Assembly: GCA_963580285.1 (NCBI GenBank)
Contig: OY757017.1
Coordinates: 13,900,538 to 13,964,537 of the forward strand
Reading direction: 5' to 3'
Source: Lucinisca nassula
Taxonomy: Eukaryota > Mollusca > Bivalvia > Lucinida > Lucinidae
DNA length: 64,000 bases
The notes below the pieces were generated by a model, which worked only from the letters and a program-made list of their open reading frames with translations, did no database searches and had not been told where the DNA came from. This document shows positions 1-11,040 of the stretch, piece after piece; the first letter of the stretch is position 1; the number at the start of each line of letters is the position of its first letter. The position numbers and the translations under genes are program-made.

Positions 1-164
1 TTGTACTCGTTAGAACCGATTCGGCGAGGCTGTTCTGAGGAGTACCCACAATCTATATTTTGTGCAGAAATAAGAAGAATAATATATCCCCCCTTTAATT
101 CCAATTTTACTATTTAAAAGTGGGGTACAGCGGGGTCAAATTTATATAGGTGTGTTTCGAGATG
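1..164. mobile_element. PalM palindrome-core MITE, partial copy
   Basis: The window opens inside the central hairpin (TACTCGTTAGAACCG facing GAGTACCCACAATC). The right arm follows with its own inner stem (CAATTTTACTATTT...AAAAGTGGGG) and the end GGTGTGTTTCGAGATG, a decayed form of the family end TTTCGTGATGG. The left half lies outside the window. Confidence 0.7.
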
Positions 165-1778
165 TGTAAGAAACATCATAAACATCCATTACAAGGCGTT
201 TCTGATGAGCGCCCACAAACAAGTAAATAGACGTGACTTGTCAAACGATTACCCTCTTGGTCCCCTACACCATATGCCTCAGAATACACCGAGTGTCTAT
301 TATCTCTAAACTGCCAGACATTAGGTTGTTATGCAATCAAAAGTATGTCTTTCAATGTAAATGTAATTGTGTGTGTTTATCCGAAGAAATCACAACTGAT
401 AAGAGAAACCGATACCGCCATTAATTTATGAACGAATTAAAAAATAAAATAAAGAATATTGGTCAAACATACGACCTAAGAGGATTTTGAATGGCCCGTG
501 CTCTTTCGCATTCACGCGTTTTATCTGCACTTACCTGTCTTATTCTTATTGGTTGGTTTTCTCTCGCAGAGAAACGCGTATTGAGTTTACCTAACGCGTT
601 TTGAATAATCACTTTCATTGGCTGATATTAAAACCCGTTGCAATCGCGTATGAACGCGATGAACCGCATATAAAAACAAGATAACTTTACACGCACGCAA
701 TGCGCGTGTGTCACGCGGACAAAACGCGAAAATGGTTAAGTTCTTCTTGAGCTTAACTGTACTTCATTTGTCACAAAGCACTGTCAAGACAAGTCCATCA
801 TGACTGACAGTCAAGTGTGCCAATTTTCAAACACTACAGTGTCTGATGTAAATTTCAACAATCCAAACATGTATATTCAGCGAACTTCTCAACTTCTCGT
901 ACTATATATATTTGACGCCATTTGAATAAATGAAAAAGGTTGACTTTGGAGGCAAAGAATACATATTAGAGTGAAAACCGGAAACTCTGAAACCTAATTT
1001 GTATGTTAAACGTACATATATTTTTGGCACATTCTGGAGCTATCGTTTGTACCCGCCTTCATAATATAATGTTTTTAACCAAGTCATATCGTACCGGCAC
1101 CTCAGACCAATACAGCAGACCTCGGACCTGTACCTGGGCCAATACGAAATTACTTGTCAATGGTTAATGACAATCTTATTAATCAGCTTCAATAAAATGT
1201 CGTATTGGCCCTTTATTCCGTACTGGTCCTCCTTTTCTCGTATTGACCCTCTTTTCCCCGCATTGGCTCTCCTTTTCCGTATTGGTCCTGTTTGTCAAAT
1301 GTATAGTGCAGGCAGTTTTGGGCTATATAAATACTATTGTGATAGGTTGATATCGTTTGATTATGTGAATGCAGAAACTATGTTGTATATTATATAGAGG
1401 AAACATTTATTTAAGCAAGTATCATTTAAGAATAAGGAATAAAGAATAAGAAATAAATAAAACTTTTCTAAATTCCTTATTCAATTTCAAGATTCATAGA
1501 GCTTTGCGACACGGTGTAACATAACATTTGCGTATGGCACATTCATCGTCATTTTTGGAGCATAGCTCTAGTGAAATGAGAAGTAATTTCGGCACTACTT
1601 TTGGCGTTACTGTGTATGACCTATTCACCAGTGAGAACATAGATCCCCGTGTAAACTTAGTAGATTATTACATCCTGGGGTATCTTCTTATAGACTGCTT
1701 CACAGACCACCTATTTCAAACGGAATTAATAGATGAACTGTGTAGCAGTCTAATCTTTTTATATTTAAGTTCATATAA
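165..1778. other. Non-coding stretch with no recognised gene
   Basis: The short frames here show no family signature. Two local features stand out: a cluster of ACGCG/ACGCGT words at about 510-725, and degenerate ~27-bp repeats of the form GTATTGGCCCT...TTTTCC at about 1196-1290. A frame at 1528-1962 overlaps the following MITE and its translation is unremarkable. Confidence 0.5.
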
Positions 1779-2016
1779 CCCAGTTTACAGCCCATTTTGT
1801 ACCGTAAAATCTCAAACCTGGCAACTGGCAGATAGGACAAACTCAGATCAGATACCACAGAACGCGGAGTCTCATTATGACCTACACTGCATACTTACAC
1901 AAGGTTCAGCCATTTTGCCAAATATTTCGTGGAAGCCACAACCTGACATCCCTGATTTTTAAATGAACTCATTCTATACTGATATAAGGTTGAGGATTCC
2001 ATTCGTTTAAAATGGG
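1779..2016. mobile_element. piggyBac-like MITE (TTAA family), degraded copy
   Basis: The element ends in GGG followed by TTAA (2017-2020). It shares its internal layout with the copies at 43465, 45061 and 47974: a palindromic core related to GATCAGACGCCGC, then a block ATTTTTAAATGAACTC...GGATTCCATT. The left TTAA has become ATAA. Assignment to piggyBac rests only on the TTAA/CCC...GGG/TTAA ends. Confidence 0.55.
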
Positions 2017-2337
2017 TTAAAAGTACGCAGTATGAGTCGATAATGTTATTCTTTGTTTCATTTACCAAAATAAGACAGTTGGAATCATCCAGTCGATGAG
2101 TTTGGACAGGTGCACGTCATATTTAAAGGAGCAAGGCTTATATTGTAAGCAGTAAATTTTGCAGTTTAGACACAGATGAGACGCCATTTGTTGTAGCGTC
2201 TGATCTGGGCCTGTTATGTTTGTCCCCTAAAAAGGCTGCTAGACATATACTCAGAGTATGGGTTAATGGGGCTGGGGGAGGGCAATGTTACTTTGTTTAA
2301 AGCGACTTGTCTTTGTCCTAGGCATGCGACCATAAAG

Positions 2338-2490
2338 AAAGCAAATTATCAGCTCAGACGCAAGTTCGATACCTGCCAAGTTCGGCACATTCTTTCCAGG
2401 AGATTGATCGTAAAATCTGTTCCACGGTGAGTCTATCCCTTTCGCTGATTCAAGAAGGGCAGTTGTTGGTTTCCGGTAAAAGACTGTTAT
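2338..2490 (+). mobile_element. SINE-D, partial copy
   Basis: This piece has the tRNA-like box B region (AAGTTCGATACCTGCC), then CGGCACATTCTTTCCAGGAG and TGATTCAAGAAGGGCAG as in the SINE-D copies at 53936 and 58780. The 3' half is missing where the next tandem array begins. Confidence 0.65.
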
Positions 2491-3160
2491 TGACAATACC
2501 TAACCAAAAAAATTGCCTAGATGCCAGATCATTTCATAAATGGCCTCGTCGAGGCAATTTATTTTTATATAATGATAACGGAGCATAATGTCTAAACCTC
2601 TTCAAATATGCCTATGGATTGATATTGACGATAACTAACCCAAGAAACTGTCGTACGTAAGATAACTTCATAAATGGCCTCGCCGATGCAATATATATTT
2701 AGCACAACGTTAACAGAGTATAATGTTCAAACCTCTCTGAATATTTCGATCATTTTTGGCATTCTGATTGATATTGACAATACCTAACCCATGAGGCTGT
2801 TTTATGCAAGATTTCTTTATGAATGGCCTCGCCGAGGCAAAATAATATAAAAAATGAATACGGAGCATAACATCTAAAGCCGGCTTTGATCATTTTCGGC
2901 ATACACGTTGAAATTGACAATACATAACACGCAAAATTGCCTTTTGCCAAATTACTTTACAAACGGCCTCGCCTAGGCACACAGTTTGAAAAGGTATTTC
3001 GAAGTGTAACGCCTAATCTACTTGGAATATTTTGACAACTGTTAGCATGCAGATAGATAATGTACAGATCTAAACAACGAGATTCCTGAATGCCCAATTT
3101 CTTTATTTTAGCCTCGGCAAGGTAAAGATAAAACTGCCTCGTCAAGGCGGGTCAATCAAG
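2490..3160. repeat. Tandem array, ~140-bp units with GGCCTCG/CGAGGC palindrome
   Basis: About 4.5 divergent units start near 2490, 2627, 2774, 2916 and 3035. Each carries GACAATACCTAACC, then TTTATAAATGGCCTCG followed by GAGGCAA, then GGAGCATAATGTCTAAACC. The small frames on the minus strand here are products of the repeat. Confidence 0.75.
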
Positions 3161-3319
3161 TCCCCGCAATCAATGTTTTGAGCAGATATAAGAAAATATC
3201 ACAATTTTGTATCTTAAAATTTCCATTTTTTTTTTGCCGAAAAATTGACAATGTACTTGTACAGGCCTGTTTTCGTGATGGTTGTTGCAGGGTCTACACC
3301 TTAGCGTGAGTTAATTTCA

Positions 3320-3480
3320 ATAAAGGTTGTTTTGCCTTAACAAGACTTCTGGCCCAGAATAGCTGCCAACAACTATGTTCATTGGATCTATATGAGCCTG
3401 ATTTAAAATAACAATCAGACGCTAAATTTGCCTAACGCTATTAAAGCTACTCTCCATCAGCACTCTCAGTGCTTTGTTAC
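3320..3480 (-). repeat. Dispersed repeat W
   Basis: This is the reverse complement of 46782-46960. Shared words include CAGCACTCTCAGTGCTTTG, CTAAATTTGCCTAACG and GGCCCAGAATAGCTG. There are no coding features. The foldback element starts 13 bp downstream. Confidence 0.6.
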
Positions 3481-4261
3481 TTCTGAACATAATCACGGGT
3501 GGTAATCAGGGGAACTAGCTCGAAAATGAGTCAATGGAAATTTGTTCCCTCGACACATCCGGGAACTCTCGAGCTAGCTCCATCTTCAAGAAACTCGTAA
3601 ACAAAGAATTCTCGAAGAGTTTTATCACCATTTTTTTTTCTTTGTAAGCTATTTATAAAAAAATCCGGCAATGCAGTTCCACATAGAAATGATTTAACTT
3701 TGTACTCCGCTAGAATTTGCCAATAAAATTTGCAGCGCTGGAGTATGAATGAAGTTAAACTTTATATCACGGACCTGAAAAATTGTCAATTTATGTCATT
3801 ACGGAGATTTTGGCCGACGATTTTTCATTTTCCGTCAAAAGTACGCCCTTCACACCCACAGAAACAACATCCTGGTGAAATGAAACATGGAAAGTTTGAA
3901 ATAAGCAAAACAAATTTGGCCGTGATTACGTAACTTGCCACTTATGACGAAATTACTGTCCGAGCTAGTCTTCTCGACAAGGAGCTAGTTCACTCGACGT
4001 AAAAAAGAAAATGAAACAATCATCAGATTCGATGTCTTTCTATGGTCCCACCCAGGATATCCAACTGGTTTCTTTACCTCTGGCTAGTTGGGTTACAAGA
4101 TGCTATGCCCCAAAGGCGTCCCCCAGTCGTTTCTCCATGTTCGTTTCGCCCCTATTTTGCACCCCTAGTTGTTTTGCCAACAGAGCCTGGTCTTTTCGCC
4201 CCCTTAGTCATTTCGCCCACATAGTTGCTTCGCCCCCTCCCATTTGGAGCGGATCAATGGC

Positions 4262-4462
4262 TGTTGAATGGATGGATGGATGGATGGATGGAATGATTGA
4301 TGGATGGAAGGATGGGTGCATTACAGAAAGGGATGAGTGGGTATTTGGATGGATTGGTCCATTGGAGGACGGATGGTCGAACGAACATATAGACGGACAG
4401 ACAGACGGACGGATTGATGGATGGGTCGGTGGGTAGATGAATGGAAGGATGGATGGAAAAAG
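4262..4462 (+). repeat. GGAT/GACG-type degenerate minisatellite
   Basis: Runs of ATGGATGGATGG degrade into GGACGGATGGTCG-type variants. The right foldback arm retains only a short stub (CATCCATCCATCC at ~5988), so the expansion postdates or escaped the arm pairing. Confidence 0.8.
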
Positions 4463-4581
4463 AGAGAAAATATATAAGCACACAAATGTCAGTGTCGTGT
4501 GAAGGATTGATTAAATAAATGAAGTATTTGATTCCTAACGGTAATCTTTTTGATGATTTTTGTTTTACTCAGTAATCACAT

Positions 4582-4864
4582 TTGAAGAAATATATGGGCT
4601 GCATGATGCTTCCACGCAGAGCTGAATCCGGCACGCACACTAGTACTGGTAAACCGCTTAGAGGATCTAAGCCTGTCCAGGAACCGCGGTGCTAGGCGGA
4701 CCGTCCATGCTAATAAACCCTATTGGTTTCATTGGGCGACAGGGCTTGAGATGTCATTTCATCTCAATGTCGGGTAAAAGTCCCACAAAATTGGAAGCAA
4801 CGTCTCCAAAATGACCTTTACAGTGTTGACGGGGACGTTAAACCTCAAATCAACCAACCAACCA
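4582..4864 (+). mobile_element. SINE-A, near full length
   Basis: The sense strand runs GGGCTGCATGATGCTTCC...GACGGGGACGTTAAACCTC and ends in a CAAC/CAAA-type tail. It is flanked by the 15-bp duplication ACTCAGTAATCACAT (4567-4581 and 4865-4879), which is the mark of LINE-driven retroposition. No canonical A/B boxes are recognised. Confidence 0.88.
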
Positions 4865-5155
4865 ACTCAGTAATCACATATTGTTCCCGCAGGTAATTTG
4901 ATTATTTGTGATAAACCTCAAGCCATCGTTTAAACAAATTATGTTGTGCTGCAGTCCTAGGTTCTACATACCCAAGTTTCTTGAAATCAGCTCACTGGTT
5001 CTAGAGAAGATTTTTAATGGTTTTACCATATATGGGCGTGGTAACCATCTTGGTCATGTGACCCAGATGCCGCGAACAAACTATCGTTTCCCCTACGCAT
5101 AAATGCTCAACACAGTTTTCGACTAAATTGTTGAAAGATAAGATGGTAGTAGTTA

Positions 5156-5297
5156 TTAGTTGCTTAATATATCACAGACTGGAAGTCAGTCGTTAAAGTG
5201 AATAGATCATGAGCGCGAAGCGCGAGTGATCACGGGCGCGTACCGCGAGTGATCTCTGCACTTGTGACCGACAGACAGTGATCTATTAAGCAACTAA
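5156..5297. mobile_element. Small inverted-repeat MITE
   Basis: The terminal inverted repeats are TTAGTTGCTTAATA and TATTAAGCAACTAA, with GAGCGCGAAGCGCGAGTGATC in the centre. Target duplications are unclear. No second copy was seen in the window. Confidence 0.55.
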
Positions 5298-5394
5298 TCA
5301 CCTAACAACATGAATCTATTTCGATTAGGTATCCTGCCGGTGTAGTTCGAGCCTCTCTTGAGTCATATATGGATAACCCAGTTCTGCAATGGAA

Positions 5395-5775
5395 AGTCAC
5401 GTTCATAAACAGAGTCTAACAAATTTCGAAGTTTACGTCTGCATTTCTCTTGGAGCCCATAACTTCCATTTATGTTATGCTACAAAGTTGAAATTTGGTA
5501 TGACGCTTACTCAGACCGTGACCTTTCAGTTCATGATAAGATTGTCCCAGGGCCATGCTCCTGGGCGTGTCCGAGTGTTAGATACCATTGCCAAAGAGTC
5601 CTAACCAGAGTCTAACAAACGTTAAAGTTAACGTCCGCGTTTCTCTTGGAGCCCATAATTCCCGTTTCTGTTATGCTACAAAGTTGAAATTTCGCATGAC
5701 ACTTACTGCGCCCAAGACCTTTCCGTTCATGATACAATTGCCCCTTGGACGGCCTTGGGGTAAAATATCATAAAA
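5395..5775 (+). repeat. Tandem duplication, ~200-bp unit
   Basis: Two diverged units share CAGAGTCTAACAAA, TTTCTCTTGGAGCCCATAA and TGTTATGCTACAAAGTTGAA in the same order (first unit about 5398-5597, second about 5604-5775). Confidence 0.75.
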
Positions 5776-6835
5776 CGTAAAATTGACATATAGGCATTTG
5801 TATGAAAAACTCAAAATGTCAAATATTTTGAAAATTATTCAGCTCCCAACCCCTAAACCTGCACAGGGGACCTCCAGTTAACGTCCCGATCCGAAGGGCG
5901 GTGCACTTTTTATGATATTCATCCAAGCAAATGATGCCAATGGAGCGTTCGGACACTGAAATTTTATCGCCGTTTTTTCATCCATCCATCCAACATCCAT
6001 TGATCCGCTCCAGATGTGAGGGGGCGAAGCAACTATGTGGGCGAAATGACTTAGGGGGCGAAAAGACCAGGCTCTGTTGACAAAACAACTAGGGGTGCAA
6101 AATGGGGGGGGGGGGGGGGGGGCGAAACGAACAGGGAGAAACGACTTGGGGACGCCTTTGGGGCATGGCATCTTGTTACCCAAGTAAACTGGTAAAGAAA
6201 CCAGTTGGATAACCTGGGTAGGACCATAGAAAGACATCGAATCTGATGAATGTTTCATTTTCTTTTTTTGAGGGGACTATCTCCATGTCGAGTGAACTAG
6301 CTTCTTGTCGAGAAGACTAGGTCGGACAGTAATTTCGTCATAAGTCGCAAGTTACGTAATCACGGCCAATTTTATTTGCTTATTTCAAACTTTTCATGTT
6401 TCATTTCACCAGGGATGTTGTTTCTGTGGGTTTGAAGGGCGTACTTTTGACGGAAAATGAAAAATCGTCGGCCGAAATCTCCGTAATGACATAAATTGAC
6501 AATTTTTCAGGTCCGTGATAAAAAGTTTAACTTCATTCATACTCCAGCGCTGCAAATTTCCATGGCAAATTCTAGCGGAGTACAAAGTTAAATCATTTCT
6601 ATGTGGAACTGCATTGCCGGATTTTTTTTTATAAATAGTTTACAAAGAAAATAATGGTGATAAAACTCTTCGAGACCTACCTTTGTTTACGAGTTTCTTG
6701 GTGATGGAGCTAGCTCGAGAGTTCCCGGATGTGTCGAGGGAACAAATTTCCATTGACTCATTTTCGAGCTAGTTCCCCTGATTACCACCCGTGATAATGG
6801 TCCAGCATTTATCAACTGCGAATAAGGAATAAATT

Positions 6836-6960
6836 AAATCAAAGCACTGAGAGTACTGGTGGGTCGATCGTCTCTGAGTGTAGGTTGGGAAAATAGTCGA
6901 GCTGATCAGACATCACGTTATGTGGCGTCTGATTATGTAGATTCTGTTTGCCAATGCCCA
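6836..6960 (+). repeat. Dispersed repeat T, partial
   Basis: AATCAAAGCACTGAGAGTACTG, then GTCGATCGTCTCTGAGTGTAG, matches the starts at 18176 and (reversed) 35760-35800. A degraded GATCAGAC...GGCGTCTGAT core lies at 6903-6935. Confidence 0.5.
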
Positions 6961-6978
6961 AGTGTACTAGCAGAGTCC

Positions 6979-7126
6979 GACCGCCCCCGCCCATCGGCGC
7001 TTGAATAGATAGATGGGCTGCATGATGCTTCCACGCAGAGCTGAAAGTCCCGTAACATTGGAAGTAACGTCTCCAAATGACCTATACTGTGTTGACGGGG
7101 ACGTCAAACCTTAAATCAAACAAACG
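6979..7126 (+). mobile_element. SINE-A with a large internal deletion
   Basis: Both family ends are present (CCGCCCCCGCCC and ACCTTAAATCAAACAAAC) but the middle ~150 bp is missing; GCTGAA joins directly to AGTCCC. Near-identical 10-bp flanks AGCAGAGTCC/AGCACAGTCC (6969-6978, 7127-7136) suggest that a short form inserted as such. Confidence 0.75.
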
Positions 7127-7136
7127 AGCACAGTCC

Positions 7137-7592
7137 AGAATTTTCTTCTTACGCTGCGCTCTGACGTCTTAGGGTAGTACTTGGATTTTGTTCAAAAGAG
7201 TGGAGAGGGTGCAAACGCAGCCCCCTCCCATCTTTTGGAAATTATTTCAGATTCATACAGTTTTTCACCCTCTGCAAAATACCTGAAATTTGCATCCTCA
7301 ACCCGCCCCTTTTCAGAGTCCGCGTACGACCCTGAATCATGTTCAAAATGATGTTGCATACATATGGCGAACAGTGCCGACCTAATCAGAAGCAATATAC
7401 TCTATATCCGAACTTGGTCTACGCTGTTTGTCTAATAAAGGTACCACCTATAAAGTCTGGGCTACTCATTTTTGCACTAAAATATTTCAGGGTTCTAAAA
7501 TTAAGTTCTTAGCAGGAGTGCGAAAAGTCTATTTTTACTCGACTTGGCATACATTTGTGTAACAGTTTTATAAATATAATGTTCCGAAAGTA
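7137..7592. other. No recognised gene or repeat
   Basis: A 67-codon frame at 7192-7395 (-) has no recognisable motif. Nothing else is supported. Confidence 0.4.
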
Positions 7593-9446
7593 CCTGGCCA
7601 ATTGAAACCAAATTGCATGTGGAGCCTCTATGGGAAGGGGGAACGAAAGTTTGTTCGGGAGTACTGGGTCACATGACCAATATGGCCGCCATGCCCATAT
7701 ATGGTAAAACCTTTAAAAATATTCTTCTCAAGAACCGAATAGCCGATGATCTTGAAACTTGGTATGCAGCATCGGGGACTCTGGCCCTACCAAATAAAAA
7801 TCAAAAATGAGTTCCTATAAGAGCAATGAAAACATTCATAAGAAAGAAGATGGGTTATACTACGTAGTTTCGGCTAATAAAGCCTCATCAGTGACCCTGT
7901 AATGATCCGGCAAAGAAAGGCAGAGGAAACATACTGCAATTTTGCGAATTTCGAATAGGCAGTCGATACAAAGACTGATATAAATCAAAATGGGGTCCAA
8001 ATAATTTAAAACCTGTCTAGAGTATGAGTCTAAACCAATAATTTATTTCTGATTTCTCAGAATATTCACGCTGATCTCAAAGGACCAAAAGTAAACTATA
8101 AACTGCAGCAAGTTTGTTCAAATGATGACCTTTGGTTGACATTGACCTGTTTTACGTCAAGGTCAAATTTGGTCACTTAGACATTTATATGGAAAAACGG
8201 CAAAACAGTGGATTTTTCTGATTGTATGTTAGCTAGTGGCATCAGAAATGGTATTTGCAATAAGCTGAATGGAAGTTTATCAGTTTCAGAGGTCAGGGTC
8301 ATTTACTGACCTTTGTCCAGGACGGCTCTGATTCAGTATTTTTATCTTCTTCTTCACTTAAACTACTTGGCTAATTGAAACCAAATTATATGTGGAGCCT
8401 CTATGGAATTTGGGAACGAAAGTTTGTTTGTGAGGACTGGGTCACATGACCAATATTGCCGCCATGCTCATATATGGAAAAAAAAAACCTTTAAAAATAT
8501 TCTTCTCAAGAACCGAATGGCCGATGATCTTGAAACTTGGTATGCAGCATCGTGGACTCGAGCCCTACCAAGTTTGTTCAAATGATAACCTTTGGTTGAC
8601 CATGACCTGTTTTACGTCAAGGTCAAATTTCGTCACTTAGACATTTTTATGGAAAAAAGGCAAAACAGTGGATTTTTCTGATTGTATATTAGCCAGTGGC
8701 ATCAGAAATAGTATTTACAATCAGCTGAATGGAAGTTTATCAGTTCCAAAGGTCAAGGTCATTTACCGACTTTTGTCCAGGACGGCTTAGATTCAGTATT
8801 TTTATCTTCTACTTCACTTAAACTACTTGGCTAATTGAAACCAAATTATATGTGGAGCCTCTATGGAATTTGGGAACGAAAGTTTGTTTGTGAGGACTGG
8901 GTCACATGACCAATATGGCCGCCATGCCCATATATGGCAAAAACCTTTAAAAATCTTCTTCTCAAGAACCGAACGGCCTATGATATTGAAACTTGGTATG
9001 CAGCATCAGAGACTCTGGCCTTACCAAGTTTGTTCTAATGATGACCTCTGGTTGACCTTGACCTGTTTTATGTCAAGGTCAAATTTGGTCACTTAGACAT
9101 TTGTATGGAAAAATGGCAAAGTAGTGGATATTTCTGATTGCCTGGTAGGCTGTGACATCAAAAATTATATTTGCAGTTAGCTGAATGGAAGTTTATTAAT
9201 TCCAAAAGTCAAGGTCATTACTGACCTTTGTTTTGGATGGCTCTGATTCAGTATTTTTATCTTCTTCTCCAGTAAAAGAACTGTGCTGATTGAAACCAAA
9301 TTACATGAAAAGCCCCTATGGGGGTGAGGCAATTAAACATTATTTGTGGTATTGTTGTCATATGACCAAGATGGGTACACTGCCTGTATATGGTATAAAC
9401 CACATGACCTCTGGTGAGCGTAGTGGTCCATGGGCCTCTTGTTTTT
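7593..9446 (+). mobile_element. Tandem-array element J (458-bp units)
   Basis: Units begin GGCTAATTGAAACCAAATTA at about 7593, 8369, 8828 and 9283. The period is 455-461 bp once an inserted retroposon in unit 1 is removed. The array ends at GGTCCATGGGCCTCTTGTTT, with a short hairpin (CCATGG/GGGCC) before CTCTTGTT as in elements I-1 and I-2. Repeated frames such as MEFGNESLFVRTGSHDQY are copies of the unit with no known domain. Confidence 0.75.
7794..8108 (-). mobile_element. RP-D retroposon inserted in array unit 1
   Basis: The neighbouring units read CCCTACCAAGTTTGTTC without interruption, while here the same site is split and CAA is duplicated (7791-7793, 8109-8111). The inserted block is nearly identical to 51375-51760 (AATGAGTTCC, CATTCATAAGAAAGAAGATG, TTTCGGCTAATAAAGCCTC). 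Confidence 0.8.
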
Positions 9447-9641
9447 GCTAGACGTCGTTTGTCCATAGGGGAATGGAAGGTTAGCCTAGATTGCGAAAAG
9501 AAAGAAACCGAAAATGGATGCATGTGGTACAAGTTGTAATTGTAAATAAAAGATTGTATGTCACATTTGAGAGAACATTTGGAAATCCCTGTTTGTAATC
9601 TGTGACTGTTATGCATATTTACTGGCACATTATTACCATAT

Positions 9642-9877
9642 GAGCCCCGCCAAGCGAATTTGTGTCTTCGAGCATTCCGTCATGACAAATTTTAACTGCG
9701 CATGCCCACCCATTCAGAGGGGCCGGGGATATGGCTTTCTGTCTGAATGTTCCTCTTGATTCACTGCTTGTATGAGCAAGCAGCGAAGGTTCTGGCGAGA
9801 CTGCGCGGATGCGCAGGCTCGCTTGAACCTTCGCTGCTCGCATAGGCGTTAAGTACCAAAATCGCTTGACGGGGCCC
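9642..9877. mobile_element. GAGCCCCG MITE, copy 1
   Basis: A 236-bp element with terminal repeats GAGCCCCGCCAAGCGAATTT and AAATCGCTTGACGGGGCCC, flanked by the 4-bp duplication ATAT. An internal stem pairs GCGAAGGTTCTGGCGAG with CTCGCTTGAACCTTCGC. The minus-strand frame is conserved among the copies only because the DNA is. Confidence 0.85.
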
Positions 9878-9990
9878 ATATACACATCATACGTTTCGTC
9901 ATTTTTCTTTCCAGTCCAGGTACCACACCGTTTAATGTGTGCTGAGCATATAGACTCAAGCTTTTGTTTTGTAAAAATACTGCTTCTCTT

Positions 9991-11040
9991 AAATAAGTTC
10001 TGACGTTAGATCCTTTGGAAGCAAGGAATACACCAAATAAACGAAAATAGCAGACTCGGCTTTATTCAGTCTGTTCATGACCAGTACGGAAATGTGCAAC
10101 ACCGGCCACGCCCTCTAGGCATCGGCTTAAGCAGAACTCTTTTTTCAAAATGATATCAAATGAACTCAATGATCCAAAAGGACAAGAAAATATAATCTGC
10201 ACTATGATGATGTACCGGGAGACGTTTTACGGCCGCCACACGACACAACACCATCCAACAACAGTGAAAATAAATAAGTTCTGAAGTTAGATCCTTTGGA
10301 AGCAAGGAATAAACCAAATAAACGAAAATAGTAGACTCGGCTTTATTCAGTCTGTTTATGACCAGTACTGAAATGTGCAACACCGGCCACGCCCTCTAGC
10401 ACCGGCTTAAGCAGAACTCTATTTCCAAATGATGCCAAATGAACTCAATGATCCCAAAGGACCAGAAAATATAATTTGCACTATGATGATGTACGAGGAA
10501 ATGTTTTACGGCCGCCACACGGCACAACACCATGCAGCTACAGTGAAAATAAATAAGTTCTGAAGTTAGATCCTTTGGAAGCAAGGAATAAACCAAATAA
10601 ACGAAAATTATTCAGTCTGTTCATGACCAGTACTGAAATGTGCAACACCGGTCACGCCCTCTAGCATCGGCTTTTAGCAGAACTCTATTTTCAAAATGAT
10701 ATCAAATGAACTCAATGATCCATAAGGACAAGAAAATATAATCTGCACTATGATGATGTACGGGGAGACGTTTTACGGCCGGCACACGACACAACACCAT
10801 GCAGCTACAGTGAAAATAAATAAGTTCTGAAGTTAGATCCTTTGGAAGCAAGGAATACACCAAATAAACGAAAATAGCAGACTCTGTTTTATTCAGTCTG
10901 TTCATGACCAGAACTGAAATGTGCAACACCGGCCACGCCCTCTAGCACCGGCTTAAGCAGAACTCTATTTTCAAAATGATACCAAATGAACTCAGTGATC
11001 CCAAAGGACCAGAAAATATAATCTGCACTATGGTGATGTA
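9991..11040 (-). repeat. Satellite-like array of RP-D-related units (~280 bp)
   Basis: Unit starts (AAATAAGTTCTGAAGTTAG) fall at 9991, 10272, 10551 and 10818, giving periods of 281, 279 and 267. Unit 3 lacks a 16-bp stretch (TAGCAGACTCGGCTTT), and unit 4 is truncated near 11040. Each unit contains the RP-D words TCCTTTGGAAGCAAGGAATA, AATGATCC.AAAGGA and GAGACGTTTTACGGCCGCC. Confidence 0.85.

Larger units (their letters stand above)
3494..6793. mobile_element. 3.3-kb foldback element with ~790-bp inverted arms
   Basis: The ends are exact inverted repeats, CACGGGTGGTAATCAGGGG... and ...CCCCTGATTACCACCCGTG, flanked by a perfect 5-bp duplication ATAAT (3489-3493 and 6794-6798). The arms (about 3494-4280 and 6004-6793) remain alignable over their whole length with few indels. 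CAC...GTG ends with a 5-bp TSD are known from the Transib/RAG-like superfamily, but no transposase is encoded here and the heptamer is not canonical, so the superfamily is open. The interior holds a GGAT minisatellite, a SINE-A, a small MITE and a tandem duplication. Frames at 4011-4436 and 5878-6258 are mirror images of each other within the arms and not evidence of a gene. Confidence 0.8.

Noticed and set aside
4011..4436. 141-codon frame as a gene
   Set aside because: It lies in an inverted-repeat arm, has a degenerate mirror at 5878-6258, and runs into a GGAT minisatellite. No domain.
3494..6793. Two convergent copies of a gene in the foldback arms
   Set aside because: The arms have equal similarity in all codon positions as far as can be read by eye, and frames are not kept between arms.
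9619..9885. Conserved minus-strand frame (RFWYL.PMRAAKVQASLRIRAV) found at four places
   Set aside because: It coincides with the 236-bp GAGCCCCG MITE. The DNA is equally conserved outside the frame, and the frame extends into flanks that differ.
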